Shown here piece by piece: positions 1 to 13,300 of a stretch of 64,000 bases of DNA. Position 1 is the stretch's first letter, and each line of letters starts with the position of its first letter. The DNA comes from Sophora flavescens (taxonomy: Eukaryota > Streptophyta > Magnoliopsida > Fabales > Fabaceae). The position numbers and the translations under genes were made by a program. The notes beneath the pieces are model-generated. The model was not told the DNA's origin. It searched no databases and saw nothing but the letters and a program-made list of their open reading frames with translations. Location of the stretch: positions 75,317,804-75,381,803 of the forward strand of contig CM061070.1 of assembly GCA_030762895.1 (NCBI GenBank). Reading direction: 5' to 3'.

Positions 1-1308
1 CAAAATCGAAGATATCAAGAACACCGTGGCCTTATAGTCTGGTACATGCATCAAAGTCATGCTCATATCGATTATAGGAAATGTTCATGTTTGATTGGAG
101 TTTATAGACAACAAGGTTGAGTTCTGCAACTGTTTTTCAAATAATTTTTCCTACGTTCAGCTCCCTTCATTGATTTGGCATTGTTATATTTTAAAAACAA
201 ATCATTAGCCTGATTCCATTGGAGTTACTGATTTTAGATAATTTATTTATGTAACTGAATATGCCCTATATCAATGGCTAGTCATGAACCAACTCTCCTA
301 AAAGCTTAGTTATTAGGTAAAGACATGTGAATGACTTACCCTCACGCAAGAGCCCTATGGGCTTGAAGCATGGACAATGCACATACCCATCTTTAACATG
401 TGTTGAAATTCAAATTTTTATTAGAAGAATGGAGGAGCAAGGATTAAACTCTAGACTACTTGGTCATTGAGGTTCTGATACCATTTCATGAACCAATTCT
501 GCCAAAGCTTAAGCTGTTACGTGAAGGCACATGAATGCCTTTATTATATCTCTAATAGTTAGAATGGCACCAAAGGGCACATACTGTCAAATAATTGTCA
601 AGACGGGTTTAGACTAGTTCCTGGACCAAATTGTCAACGGTGAAAACTGTATATCATAAATTAGGTTATTGTATATAGTCATTTGATGAAGCATGTTTCA
701 TGCTACCCCTCTTTGTATGCTTGCTAAAGTGGTATTGAAGCATAAATGTGGCCTCCAATTTAGTGCTCATTGTCTGATGAAATCTATCTACTATCAAATT
801 AAAGCATTTTCTGTTCTGAATCCAGAAGCATCAGATCCTCATTAAGTCCTGAAGTGTTGATTAACATGTTAACTGTTCTATGCTTGAGAGGAAAGGCATG
901 CAACCTAGCTAGTATATTTAGTAAAACAGATAAATAAATATGCAATAGTCATATATAATTGCTCAAGAGCTAATGGGAAACTTAAGTTTGGGGTTAGGTG
1001 CAACTATCCAAATTATAAAGTATCTGCATATTATAGAATCATCTTCATTTTATTTCAAGTTCTTAAAGTTCAGCTCTTCTGCTGAAAATATACTATAAAG
1101 CAGCCTCTTACTTCATATTTGGCGCTACTTTCTTTTTATATTGGGTTGTCATATTATTTGAGCATGAATCAGGTAGAGCTATATATGACTTTGTCATATT
1201 CATATTTGTTACATGTATGTTATGTAACTTTATGTTATTTTTGTATTGATGTGTACATAATAGATCAATTGTTCATCTCATGGGTTTCTGAACTTGTTAC
1301 ATTAACAG
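1..1308. other. Intron or upstream sequence of the methyltransferase gene
   Basis: AT-rich sequence without a convincing exon. The exon at 1309 begins in mid-protein, so at least the 3' part of this stretch must be intron. A repeat occupies 283-558. The open frame at 1119-1313 has no recognisable domain and overlaps the splice acceptor, so it is intronic. Confidence 0.5.
283..558. repeat. Dispersed repeat with direct terminal copies (catgaaccaa...)
   Basis: The block starts and ends with similar copies of catgaaccaa(c/t)tct...aaagctta...gttaggtaaagacat (about 283-345 and 487-558). The middle reads cacgcaagagccctatggg and attagaagaatgga. A homologous block, split by an insertion, lies at 15425-16046. 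I believe related copies occur widely in plant genomes, but the class (LTR-like or other) is not clear from these two. Confidence 0.5.
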
Positions 1309-4300
1309 GATGAATTTGCCAGCTTGCCAGCTATTGTTCCAAACGGTCCCATTGCTATCCTAGGTTTGGTAATTCATTTAATTTTATGATGGCACATTTT
1401 GTCTTCTCGAATTTTTAGTATGGAAATCCTAAAATATCAACGATTTTGTAACCAATATCATGCTGCTTTTAAATCCTTCAGGGTGGTGGAACTGCTGCTC
1501 ATCTGATGCTTGACTTATGGCCTTCACTGCAGCTTGAAGGCTGGGAGATTGATCAAATTGTAATATATGCTTCTTTTCTGCGATGAAATCTTTAATAAAT
1601 TTAAATGGAGTATCTATGGTTCCCGCCCTTGGCTATTTGTGGTGTCACTTTCCCTGTTGGATTTTTATCTCTACTTTAGTGATCTAGAGCCAATAATATT
1701 GTTGAATTCAATGAAACAGCAATTTCCTTAGAGATCTGATTATCAAAATTGCAGCTCCATAGTCAGTGATAACTTTCCAGTAAAAACAGAATAACCAACA
1801 TGCCGTTTCTACTAGGATATCATTTATGCTTTAGCTGTAAATTCAAATTATACGAGTACAGTAGCGTTTTGGATATAGAATTGCTCTTATTGTGTTAGAT
1901 ATGGGCCCTAAGGGGTTAGATTGTTAATATAGTTAGTTAGTTAGTAGGGAGTTAGAGAGTTAGTTAAGGGAAATAAGGCATGTTGTCTATAAATAAGAGG
2001 ATAGATTGAGAGAAAGGGGATCTTGTCATTTTGGGAATAGTTAGGGCCTTTGGGCATTGGGAGAGTCTAGAGTCTCTCGAATACTCTAGGAATACATTCT
2101 GTAAAGGGGGTTTTCGCTAGTTTCTATAGTAATATCAGTTGGTTCCCATCAACTGGTATCAGAGCTCCGATCTTGGAGCTGTGGGGTTTTGCGCAAATGA
2201 ATTCAGAGGCTGTTCAGAATTCAACAGGAGTGATGGATCCAATTCTTGGCATTTATGATGAAATCATAAAAGAGTTGGCAGATTGGAGAAGAAAACTCAA
2301 GGAGTTACGACTAGCGATACCAATCTTTGAAGGAGAAGATGCTAATGGGTAGCTGATCAAAGTTGAGAAATATTTTGATGCAGGGGGAGTATGTAAAGAA
2401 GAAGATCAGATACCAATGGTTTCACAGTGGATGAGTGGTCGTGCTCTGACTTGGTACCGATTATGGGTTTTTATCAATCCAAATGCCACTTGGGGGGATT
2501 TTAGCGAGGCGATTCTTGAGCGCTTTCAACTAGAAGAAGAGCAAGAATCTTGGGAGCAAGACAACAAGAGAAAGATGAAGGTTTGAGGACCAAGAACCAT
2601 AATCTTGGGGGTGACAACGAAACAGAACGAGGGAAGGAAAGAGAAACAGTAAAAGGAGGAGCAAAATCGGAAAAGGATACAATCGGTATGGGAGAAAGGG
2701 GAGGCGTCGAGGTTGCTGGTGGTGAGGAGAAGGCAGATCGACATACGTTATCTTCAGTGCGTCACCATTCCACCGTGGAAGGGGAGGGTGAGTCATGGAA
2801 GCAGGAGATGGCGGAGAATAACGGGGCCGTCATTACTAGAGAACTTTGCGCGGTTGAAAAGGGTTCCGTCAAGAAACCACCACCAAAGCCGCCGGACGTG
2901 GAGCCACATACGGCGGCGGGTGAAGCACTAGCGGCAGCGACAAGGGGAGAGATCGTGACCAGCCGGAAAATCCAAGTCAGCAGCACCGCCGTGGGGAGGG
3001 ACCCAACGAAGTTAAGGTGCGGAGGAATGATCAGGCCGCCGCCGCCGCCAAAACCTCCGGATCGTGATACTCATTGGTGGGTCGTCGGGGCATGGGTAGC
3101 TGAGGAAGAGGAAGGCAGCAGCGCACATGTGAGACTAAAGGGCATTAGGGTAAGACAGACACTTCAGATATTGGGCCCACTTGTTACCCTAAGGAGCCAG
3201 GCCCATATGAGGATGGAATTTTGCAAGCCCAACATAATTGTATATGCTATACTCAATGTGGGTTCTATTCAATGGCTCAAAAACATTAAAAAGTTAAAGC
3301 AGATTGACATGAAGGGTTACTGTAATGGGTCACATATATGGTCTTTGTCCTTCCAACAGTGGGATCCAGGTGGTGAAGACCAAAATGACTTCAGTTTTAA
3401 CACATGTAATAAGCTGCATTTGTAATCATTTTCAAATTTTCCATGCTATTCACCTTGAGGACAAGGTGAATGTTTAGGGGGGAGTTTTGTTAGATATGGG
3501 CCCTAAGGGGTTAGATTGTTAATATAGTTAGTTAGTTAGTAGGGGGTTAGACCCTTAGTTAAGGGAAATAAGTCATGTTGCCTATAAATAAGAGGATAGA
3601 TTGAGAGAAAGGGGATCTTGTCATTTTGGGAATAGTTGGGGCCTTTGGGCATTGGGAGAGTCTAGAGTCTCTCGAATATTCTAGGAATACGTTCTGTAAA
3701 GGGGGTTTTCCCTAGTTTCTACAGTAATATCAGTTGGTTCCTATCATATTGTCAGTTAACGTACCGCTATTGTAGACCCTTGACTTTGTCGATGGCGACC
3801 ATGGGTGACCAGAAATGATCTCACTCTCACCAGATGTTGATAACTGATAAGGTACATATATGTAAGTGCGGAAAGGTGATTGTATTTTCACTTGATACAA
3901 AAACTGACTACATGAGGAGGTATAAATAGGACAAGGAAATTAATTCTGTACAATCAAATGGGGCTGGAAATCAGGAAACTGATTTTCCCTATAAATGCTA
4001 TCACTAGAAAAAAGGAATATAATTGAAACGGAAATCCCAATTAATAAATTCTAATAATTGTACAAATCAGAATCATGGGATTCTGATTTAATCTCGCAAT
4101 CAACACTCCTCCTCAATCTGGGTGGTAGATGTCTATCATGCCCAGATTGGATCTGATATTCTCATATGTATTTCTTGGGACAGCTTTAGTTAGGATGTCT
4201 ACTGTTTGGTTGCACGATGGTACATGATCAATGCTTATAATGCCATGATCAATCTTCTCCTTTATAAAATGTCGGTCAATTTCCACATGTTTTGTTCTAT

Positions 4301-7300
4301 CATGGTGAACTGGGTTCTTTGCAATGCTGTTGGCAGCTTTGTTGTCACAAAATATCCTCATGGTGTAATTGGTTTGAATTTTGATTTCGTCCCAAAGATC
4401 TTCTTCACCCGATTCCTTCGCAAATACCTAGTGCCATGGCTCAATTCGCCTTCTGCACTGCTTCTAGCTACCACAGATCGTTTCTTGCTTCTCCAAGTAA
4501 CCATGTTTCCCCACCCAAAGGAGCAATAGCCGATAGTTGACTTTCTTCTCTCGATGTACAACCAGCCCAATCTGAGTCAGAGCGTATATACTTCAATACC
4601 CCTGTTTGAGTTTTTTTCTCAAGTGAAGACCTCTGCTGGTGTACCCTTAAGGTAATCTTGAGGATTCCGTTCACGACTTTCATGTGAGCTTGAGGGATTT
4701 GTCATGCAATGACTTGCCATGCTTACAAAGAAATCCAATATCAGCCGAGTGTGAGTTAGGTAGATTAACTTCCCAACTAGACTTTGGTACCTATCTTTGT
4801 CACCTAGAGGACCTTCTTCTGGGCTACTTACACATCGATTCCATAGGAGTATTGGCGACCTTACACCCAAGCATTCGGTCTCTTGGAGTAAGTCTAGGGT
4901 GTATTTCCTTTGAGAGACATATATTCCTCCTTTGTTCGAGCTACTTCCATCCCTAAAAAATACTTAAGCTGTCCCAAGTCTTTGACTTCGAACTCCCTAG
5001 CTAAGAGTTTCTTCAAGTGCTTGATTTGATCATGATCATCTCCTGTGATAACAATGTCATCAACATACACAATGAACAAAGTTACCTTACTTTCCGAGGA
5101 GTGTTTGACAAACATAGTGTGATTAGATTGGCCTTGAATGAATCCATCTTCTTTGACAACTCGAGTCAATCTATCAAACCACGCTCTTGGAGATTGCTTG
5201 AGGCCATACAAAGATTTTCGAGCTTGCACACCTTGTTTAGGGTCTTGGACGATTCAAGTCCCGGGGGAATTTGCATGTAAACTTCCTCTTCTAACTCACC
5301 ATTTAGGAAGGCGTTTTTAATGTCTAGTTGGTGTAGTGGCCAATCCAAGTTTGCAGTCAAGGATAGTATGACCCGTACTGAATTAAGTTTGGCCACTGGA
5401 GCAAATGTCTCTTCATAATCTATGCCATATGACTGGGTGAATCCCTTTGCTACTAACTGAGCCTTGTACCTGTTTATGCTCCCATCAGCATTGTATTTGA
5501 TGGAGAATATCCACTTACAACCAACCTGCTTCTTCCCTTCTGGTAGGGCAGTGATTTCCCAAGTGTTATTTTTAATCAACGCATGAACCTCTTCTCACTA
5601 CCGCTGCCCACTCAGGTTGTTGGATTGCTTCTTGAATATTCCTTGGAATATGGGTGCTGTCAAGTGCTGCTACAAATGCCCTGTACCCTTATGATAATTT
5701 CCCATAGGACAAATATTTTTCAATGGGATGTTGAGTACAAGTTCTCACCCCTTTTCTTAATGCAATAGGGATTTCACTGTCAGTTAAACTTGTTAAATAT
5801 AATTAATGTGGACGGTGTGGACGGTGGAGCCTTATTCTTTGTATATCTCTCATAGGATTTTGTATAGATAATTATTGTTCTCTAGGAATCAGATTTCCTA
5901 TCTCATTGTCAAGTGTATATATATTGTCATATTGGAATGGAAATATATAGAACATACATTCAGTTCATATACTTTATCTTGGTATCCAGAGCTCTTTTTG
6001 TTCCTGGTTAGTATTGTTTGGGGTTCAATGGCTCTGTCTTTGACTCATCGTATTGTTTGGGGTTCAGCCACAAATCTTGACCCACCTTTTTTTAGTTTTC
6101 CGGTTACCGGAGTAACACCGGCAACCCCCACAGAAGTCGCCGACCGGAAAGACCCACCGAGCGCGCCTCCATATGCGCCTCACGCGCCACCGTCGATCTT
6201 CACTCTCGTGGCGTGTGATCCACGCGCGCCTTCCCCTGGCCGACTTTTCCGCCGCCGATTGCACCGCCGTGTTCGCGCCTCCTCCTCCCGCTTCTGTCTT
6301 GCCCCTCGTTTGGTGTCCGGGTCTCTTTGTTTGGCTCTTGTTTGGCCCCCGTTTGGTGTCTTTTTCAGTTTTTCGAGTATTTTTGTGTTCCTTTGGTTTG
6401 TTCACTGACACTCTTCCATGGCAGCAAAGAAACGTTTGGTTTCCTTTGCTTTTTCTGGGTCCCCCACCATTACTTCCGAGAAGTTGAATGGTAAGAATTA
6501 TGTGAGTTGGCGTGATGATGTTGAGGTATGGTTTCTGGGTCAAGGTTTGTCTGATCATCTCACCAAAAAGGTCGGCGATATTGCTTTAATCGAGAAAGAA
6601 GAATGGCAACGGGCTGATTATCCACTTGTATCATTGTTGTGGCAGTCCATTGAACCAAGGTTAATGGTGCATTTTCGTCCATACAAAACATGTTGCGAGA
6701 TCTGGAAGAAGGCTCAAACTGTTTATGCTAATGACATACAACGGCTATATGAGACAATTCATAATTTGGCAACAATGCAGATGTCTGATCTTGACTTGCC
6801 CTCCTATCTGAACAAGGCACAATCCATTTGTGAGGAAGTCAAATTGATGCTAGTGAATGATGATGCAAAAAAGATGTCGGATAAGTGGATAACATGCTTA
6901 TGGTTTTTGTTCTTCATGGCCTTCACAAAGACTTTGAATCTGCTTCAAATCAAACTTTGACCAATCCGGATATTCCTACTTTGTAGAGGACCTCATTGAT
7001 CGATTACTTGAGTTCCTTCTCCAAAGACTTCCATTGGAGTTGATTCTCACACAGGATCGTAGTCTTCGATTTTTATCTCAAACTCAACCAACCGAGGGGG
7101 CTCTGAGTCATACTCATGGCCGTAGAGGTGGTGGTCGTGGGCAGGTGGCCGAGGTAACCTTTATTGTTCGTATTGTAAGCGAGATGGACACACTCAAGAT
7201 CGATGCTACTCCCTACATGGATTCCTAAATAAAACCACTAATATAGCTCGATCCTCATGAACCCGTTATTGAACACAAGATTGAACTCAAGAAGGATCAC

Positions 7301-10300
7301 CTTTTGACTCGCCAATGAATATCGGGAGTACCTTCGATTTAAAGCCACTCAACAAGCTTCTTCTTGACCACCATTGCTCACACTGGTAATTCTACGCTTT
7401 GTCTCTCTCAATCTGCATCTCGTTGGATCCTGGATTCTTGACTCTGTGCTTCGATCACTTAGCCGGTAATCCTTCTCTTTTCTCTAAACCGTCATTCCCT
7501 AAAATCGCTCACCATATAACCCTTTGCCGATGGGTCTAAGACACAAGCCGGGTATTGGACAAGCCTCACCTCTTCCTTCCTTATCCTTAAATTCAGTCTT
7601 GTTTGTGCCCGAGTGTCCTTTTAATTTAATTTCCATTAGCAAGATTACTCGCACTTTAAACTGCTCCATTACCTTTAACTCGGATTCCTTTCTTATACAG
7701 ACCTGAGCATAGGAGAGAGACGATTGGGCTGGATCTCAATCACGAGGTCTCTACTACCTCCAACCTTCCTCTTCCACCATATGCGTTGTTTCGAGTTGGT
7801 GATCTCCTTCATCGTCGTCTAGGTCATCCAAGTTTGGACAAGTTAAAACAGATGGTCCTCATCTCTCACATTTGAAAACAATGAATCATGAGTCATGTCG
7901 GCTTGGAAAGCATGTTAGAGCCTCTTTTCCTAGTAGTGTCAATAATCGAACTAGGCCCCCTTTTGATCTTATCCATTCGATGTTTGGGGTCCCAGTCGTG
8001 TTACTTACATTTCGGGATATAGGTACTATGTTACTTTCATTGATGATTTTTCAAGATGTACCTGGTTATTTTTAATGAAAGATCGTTCTCGGTTATTTGA
8101 TGTTTTTCAAACCTTTTGTTCCACCATAAAGAATCGAGTTTGGAAAAACAATTCATATTTTGCTGTGATGATAATGCAAAAGAATACTTCTCTACATCTT
8201 TTAAATCCTTTCTGAGTTCTCATGGCATCATACATCAGTCTAGTTGTCCTCACACACCACAACAAAATGGTGTTGCTGAGCGCAAACATCGTCATCTTGT
8301 TGATACAGCCCGAACTCTTTTAATAAATGCCAATGCACCCTTGAAGTTTTGGGGGATGCTGTTCTTACTGCCTGTTATTTGATAAATCGCATGCCATCCT
8401 CTGTTTTGGGTAATAAAATCCCTCATTATCTTTTATTTCCCACAGATCCCTTTGATACTGTTCCCCCTCGTGTGTTTGGTTCCACCTGTTTTGTCCATGA
8501 CCTCTCTCCAGGTAGTGATAAATTGTCGGCCCGAGCTATTAAATGCATCTTTCTTGGGTATTCTCGAGTGCAGAAGGGATATCGATGTTATTCTCCTTCT
8601 ACACATCGTTTTTATGTATCCGCGGATGTTACATTCTTTGAGGACACTTTTTTCTTTGACACCTCAGCTACATCCGACTCCACTCCATCTCAGGTCCTTC
8701 CCCTTCCTCTTTGTGATGCTCCATCACCACAGGATGACCGTCCATTGCGACGATATGGTAAATTTTATGAGCGTCAAGTTCCTACCGCTCCGGAGGACAT
8801 ACCTACTATTGATCCTCATGATTCAGCTCCTGCTCCAAACGCTTCTCCCACTACGGTCCAACCTGACACTTCCGCTGACTTACCTATCGCCCTTCGAAAA
8901 GGTACACGCTCTACTATTAATCCTCATCCCATTTACAATTTTCTGAGTTACCATCGATTATCTCCTTCCCATTTTGCCTTTGTATCTGCCTTGTCCTCTG
9001 TTACCATTCCTAAGAATGTTCGGGAAGCACTATCTCATCCAGGTTGGCGACAGGCAATGATTGATGAGATGATAGCTTTGGAATCTAATCTTACATGGAC
9101 CCTTGTTTCCCCTCCTGTTGGGAAATCAGTCGTTGGTTGTCGATGGGTGTTTCTTTGTTAAAGTTGGTCCTGATGGGCGGGTGGATCGCTTGAAAGCCCG
9201 ACCGGTAGCAAAGGACTACACTCGGATCTATGGTCCGGATTATGGTGATACTTTTTCTCCCGTTGCTAAGATGGCATCTGCTCGTTTGTTCTTGTCTATG
9301 GCTGCCATGAAACACCGGCCTTTATATCACCGGATATTAAAAATGCATTCTTACATGGTGATCTGGAGGAGGAGATCTATATGGCGCAACCACCTGGGTT
9401 TATTGCTCAAGGGGAGTCAGATCTTGTTTGCAGACTACAAAAGTCCTTGTATGGCTTAAAACATTCACATCGTGCTTGGTTTGGGAAGTTCAGAGAAAGT
9501 TATCCAGCAATTTGGCATGATTCGTTTGCGGTCGATCATTCTGTATTCTTTAAATGCTCATCCTTAAAAAAACATATTTATCTTGTGGTGTATGTGGATG
9601 ATATTGTTATTACAGGTGATGATCAAGAAGACATTAAGGAGTTGAAGCAACACTTATTCAAACATTTTCAAACCAAAGATCTTGGAGGATTACGTTACTT
9701 TCTTGGGATTGAAGTAGCCCAATGAAGAACAGGTGTTGCTATTTCTCAGAGGAAATATGCCCTTGACATTCTAGAAGAAACAGGGATGCTAGATTGTAAA
9801 CCTGTTGATACTCCTATGGACCCAAATGTAAAGCTTCTACCTAATGAGGGGAGCCCTATCCCGACCTGGAGGCGGATATAGAAGATTAGTTGGGAAGTTA
9901 AATTATCTCACCATGACTCGACCAGGACCTTGCTTTTCCAAATCGTTGTCGTAAGTCGGGTTCTCAACTCACCCCGTGATAGTCATTGGAATGCGGTTGT
10001 CCTGGATCCTAAGATATATCAAGGGATCACCTGAAAAGGGATTGTTTATATGGACAGGGTCATACTAATATCATCGGGTATACAGATGCAGATTGGGCAG
10101 GCGTCTGTCTGATAGGAGGTCCAATTCAGGCTACTGTGTTCTTATTGGACGTAAACTGATTTCATTGAAAAGTAAGAAGCGGATCGTTGTTGCAAGATCA
10201 AGCACGTGAGCGAGTATCGTGCTATGGCCAATACTACTTGCGAACTTCTATGGCTAAAATATTTGCTCCAAGAATTGAAGTTTTGTGAGATAGGTCCTAT

Positions 10301-13300
10301 GGAACTTGCTTGTGATAACCAATCAGCTTTATATCTTTCTTCGAATCCTATCTTTCATGAAAGGTCCAAGCATATAGAAGTTGATTGTCACTTCATATGG
10401 GAAAAGATCCTCACGGGCATCATTAAGACTTCCTTTGTGGGTACTAGAGATCAGCTTGCAGATATAATGACCAAGTCTTTACGGGGTCCTAGAATAGCAT
10501 ATATATGTGACAAGCTGGTTGCATCAGACATATATGCTCCAGCTTGAGGGGGAGTGTTAAATATAATTAATGTGGACGGTGGAGTCTTATTCTTTGTATA
10601 TCTCTCCTAGGATTTTGTATAGATAATTATTGTTCTCTAGGAATCAGATTTCCTATCTCATTGTCAAGTGTATATATATTGTCATATTGGAATGGAAATA
10701 TATAGAACATACATTCAGTTCATATACTTTATCTAAACTCATATGAGCAGGTACTGAGTTAGGAACAGTATTACCTGAGGAGATTTCATTTTCTAGAGCC
10801 TGGTTGGATTCATGGCTTTGCATTGGAGCTGTGTTTGACTCTACCACCTGTTTGTTTTTCCTCCTCCTAGAGTAAACTTTCCAGTCAGCTTCTTGTGCAG
10901 TCTTTTCTACAGGTGCAGTTTCAAGGATAGGTTCGGCTGGTTCTGTTGGTGTGGAATTTTCTGGTTCTGCTGGTGTGATTTCAGGGACAGGTTGGGCCAT
11001 CTGAAAATCCAAAAATTGGAATTTTGTTGTTTCGTTCGGGATTAAGGTCCTCTCCCCCTGAATTCCAACTTTGGAGTAATACGGCTGATTCTCAAAGAAA
11101 GTCACATCCATAGTGTGGTAAAATTTCCAGGTTGTGGGGGAATAACACCTGTATCCTTTTTGGTGAGGTGAGTAGCCAAGAAAAACACATTTGATGGATT
11201 TTGGGTCAAGTTTGCTGCGGTAAGGGTTTAGGTTGTGAACAAAGGCTGAGCATCCAAATATTTTCAAAGGGATTGAAGAGAGAATTCTGCTGGTTGGAAA
11301 AAAGGTTTGGAGAGTGGAATAAGGGGTGTCAAAGCTGAGGATACGGGAAGGCATCCTATTTATGAGATAGGTGGCTGAGAGGATAGCTTCCCCCCAAAAA
11401 TGTTTTGGTACATTTGTGGCTAGCATGAGAGATCTTGTTACTTCCAGTAGATGCCTATTTTTTCTCTCTACGACCCCGTTTTGCTGGGGAGTATCTACAC
11501 ATGAACTCTGGTGTACAACTCCATGAGTTTTAAGGTAGGACTCTATTGCTGAATGAAAATATTTGCGGCCATTGTCAGTTCTGAGCACCTTAATTTTTGT
11601 TTGGAAGTGGGTTTGCACCATGGTGTGGAAAAACTCAAATATTTTTCCAACTTTTGATTTTTCTTTCATAAGAAATACCCATGTGACTCTTGTGCGGTCA
11701 TCAATAAAAGTAACAAACCATCTAGCACCAGTAATGTTGTTGATCCGGGATGGCCCCCATACATCACTGTGAATTAAGGAGAAGGGTTGAGAGGGTTTAT
11801 ATGGTTGAGGTGAATATGTGCATCGGGTATGCTTGGATAACTGACAAACTTCACATTGAAAATTCCTTTTATTTTTATTGAATAATGACGGAAACATTTT
11901 CTCCAAGTGCATAAAATTTGGGTGACCTAATCGATAGTGCCACAACATTACAGACTCCTCATTATTTGGAGAAGCCACTGCACAAGAATTGGCTTTGAGT
12001 TCTCTTGAGGAATCTTCAACTTGCAGGTAGTAGAGTCCAGCACACTCTTTAGCATTGCCAATCATCTTCCCCAACTCCAAAATCTGAAATTCACACAGAT
12101 TAGGGAAAAATTTAGTGACACATCTCAAATCTTTGGTCAGTTTGCTAATAGACAGCAAATTGCATTCAAGTTTGGGCACATACAGTACAAAATCCAGAGT
12201 AATATTTTTTGAAATAACAACTGAACCTGTACCAGTAATCTTTGACAGGGTACCATCAGCAATCCGAACAGTGGAGTTATTATGACAGGGAGAATAATTA
12301 TCAAATACTGTTATATCTCCAGTCATGTGATCCGAGGCTCCTGAGTCTATGACCCATGATTTTAATTTTCCTTTGCTAGTGTGTAAAGCATGCAAAAAGT
12401 TACCTTTTTGAGCTACTGCAGCTGTACCACTTTTCCCCGCAGTAAACATAGTCTGTTGGAGCATTTTCTGCAAAGCTTCCATTTGTTCTTTGCTGAATGG
12501 AGATGGATCATGTTTGTCCTCCACTTCTTGTGGGTTATGCGCTGCATTGCCTCTCGCTTTCCTCGTTGCGGAATGGTTTTGCTTCGACGGCTTCCGTGAA
12601 TGATCCAACAAGTGTCCTTGGTGTGACCAGTTTTCCTGCAATGTTCACACCAGGGTCGGTTCCTCCTTTGAGCTGAACTTGCTGGACGAAATGGATTTCC
12701 CTTCGCTGCCATTGCTGAACTTTCGATAGATGAGGATGAAGTCGAGTTTCCCAACATGAGTTTCCTCCTACTTTCTTCTCTTCTCACTTCTGAGAATACT
12801 TCTCGAATTTTCTAAGTGGTTTGGTTCCAAGAACCCTTCCACGCACTTCATCAAGATCCTTGTTAAGCCCCAATAGAAATTTGTAGATTCTATCCTTCTC
12901 TACCAGCTCTTTGTACTTTTTCTTGTCATCAGTACAATTCCATTCTACCTCTTCATATGTATCTAGTTGCTGCCAATGTCGATCGAGGGTGTTGAAATAT
13001 TCAAGTGATGTAAGAGTTACCTTGTTTCGTGTCATGGAGAAGGCTTTTAACTTCAAGATGGCGGATGTGTTGTCCACATTGGAGTATGTCTCTTTCTTCG
13101 CATCCCACATATCTTTGGCAGATATCATAGTACATGAAATTTTCTCCTATTTCATTTGTCATGGTATTGAGGAGCCATGACATGACTAAACTGTTTTCCA
13201 ATTGCCATTTTTGGAGGTCGGGTTCTCCCTTCTTGCGTTCTTTGGAGTCTCCCGTGACGTAGCCCTCTTTACCCTTTCCTTGGAGGAAGATTCTGGACAG

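Larger units (their letters stand above)
1893..3746 (+). mobile_element. Non-autonomous LTR retrotransposon, gag only
   Basis: Two 259-bp LTRs (1893-2151 and 3488-3746) start TGTTAGATATGGGCCC and end ATCA, flanked by a perfect 5-bp duplication TATTG (1888-1892 and 3747-3751). A primer-binding site TGGTATCAGAGCTCCGA matching initiator Met tRNA starts at 2154, and a polypurine tract (aggggggag) precedes the 3' LTR. The inner part is only about 1.3 kb: a gag remnant and a second GC-rich open frame, without protease, integrase or reverse transcriptase. It must have been moved by another element. I count about 12 substitutions between the LTRs (about 5%), so it is older than the neighbouring copia elements. 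Confidence 0.9.
5791..10734 (+). mobile_element. Ty1/copia LTR retrotransposon, plus strand, nested in the minus-strand copia element
   Basis: LTRs at 5791-5979 (189 bp) and 10555-10734 (180 bp) start TGTTAAATATAATT and end TTTATCT. The left copy carries an extra 9-bp tandem unit (gtggacggt). Target duplication AAACT lies at 5786-5790 and 10735-10739. A primer site TGGTATCCAGAGC begins at 5980 and the polypurine tract tgagggggag precedes the right LTR. Gag, zinc knuckle, integrase, reverse transcriptase and RNase H follow in copia order. The LTRs differ by about two substitutions plus the 9-bp indel, so insertion was recent, yet the coding sequence is broken in many places. Confidence 0.93.

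Noticed and set aside
1119..1313. 64-codon open frame before the first visible exon
   Set aside because: No domain; overlaps the splice acceptor at 1308 and reads through intron-like AT-rich sequence.
2530..2986. Minus-strand open frames opposite the GC-rich part of the gag-only element
   Set aside because: Shadow frames of the plus-strand open frame caused by high GC content; no domain.
10653..10734. C-terminal end of the long integrase frame as part of the protein
   Set aside because: These codons lie in the LTR of the nested copia element and are not native to the polyprotein.
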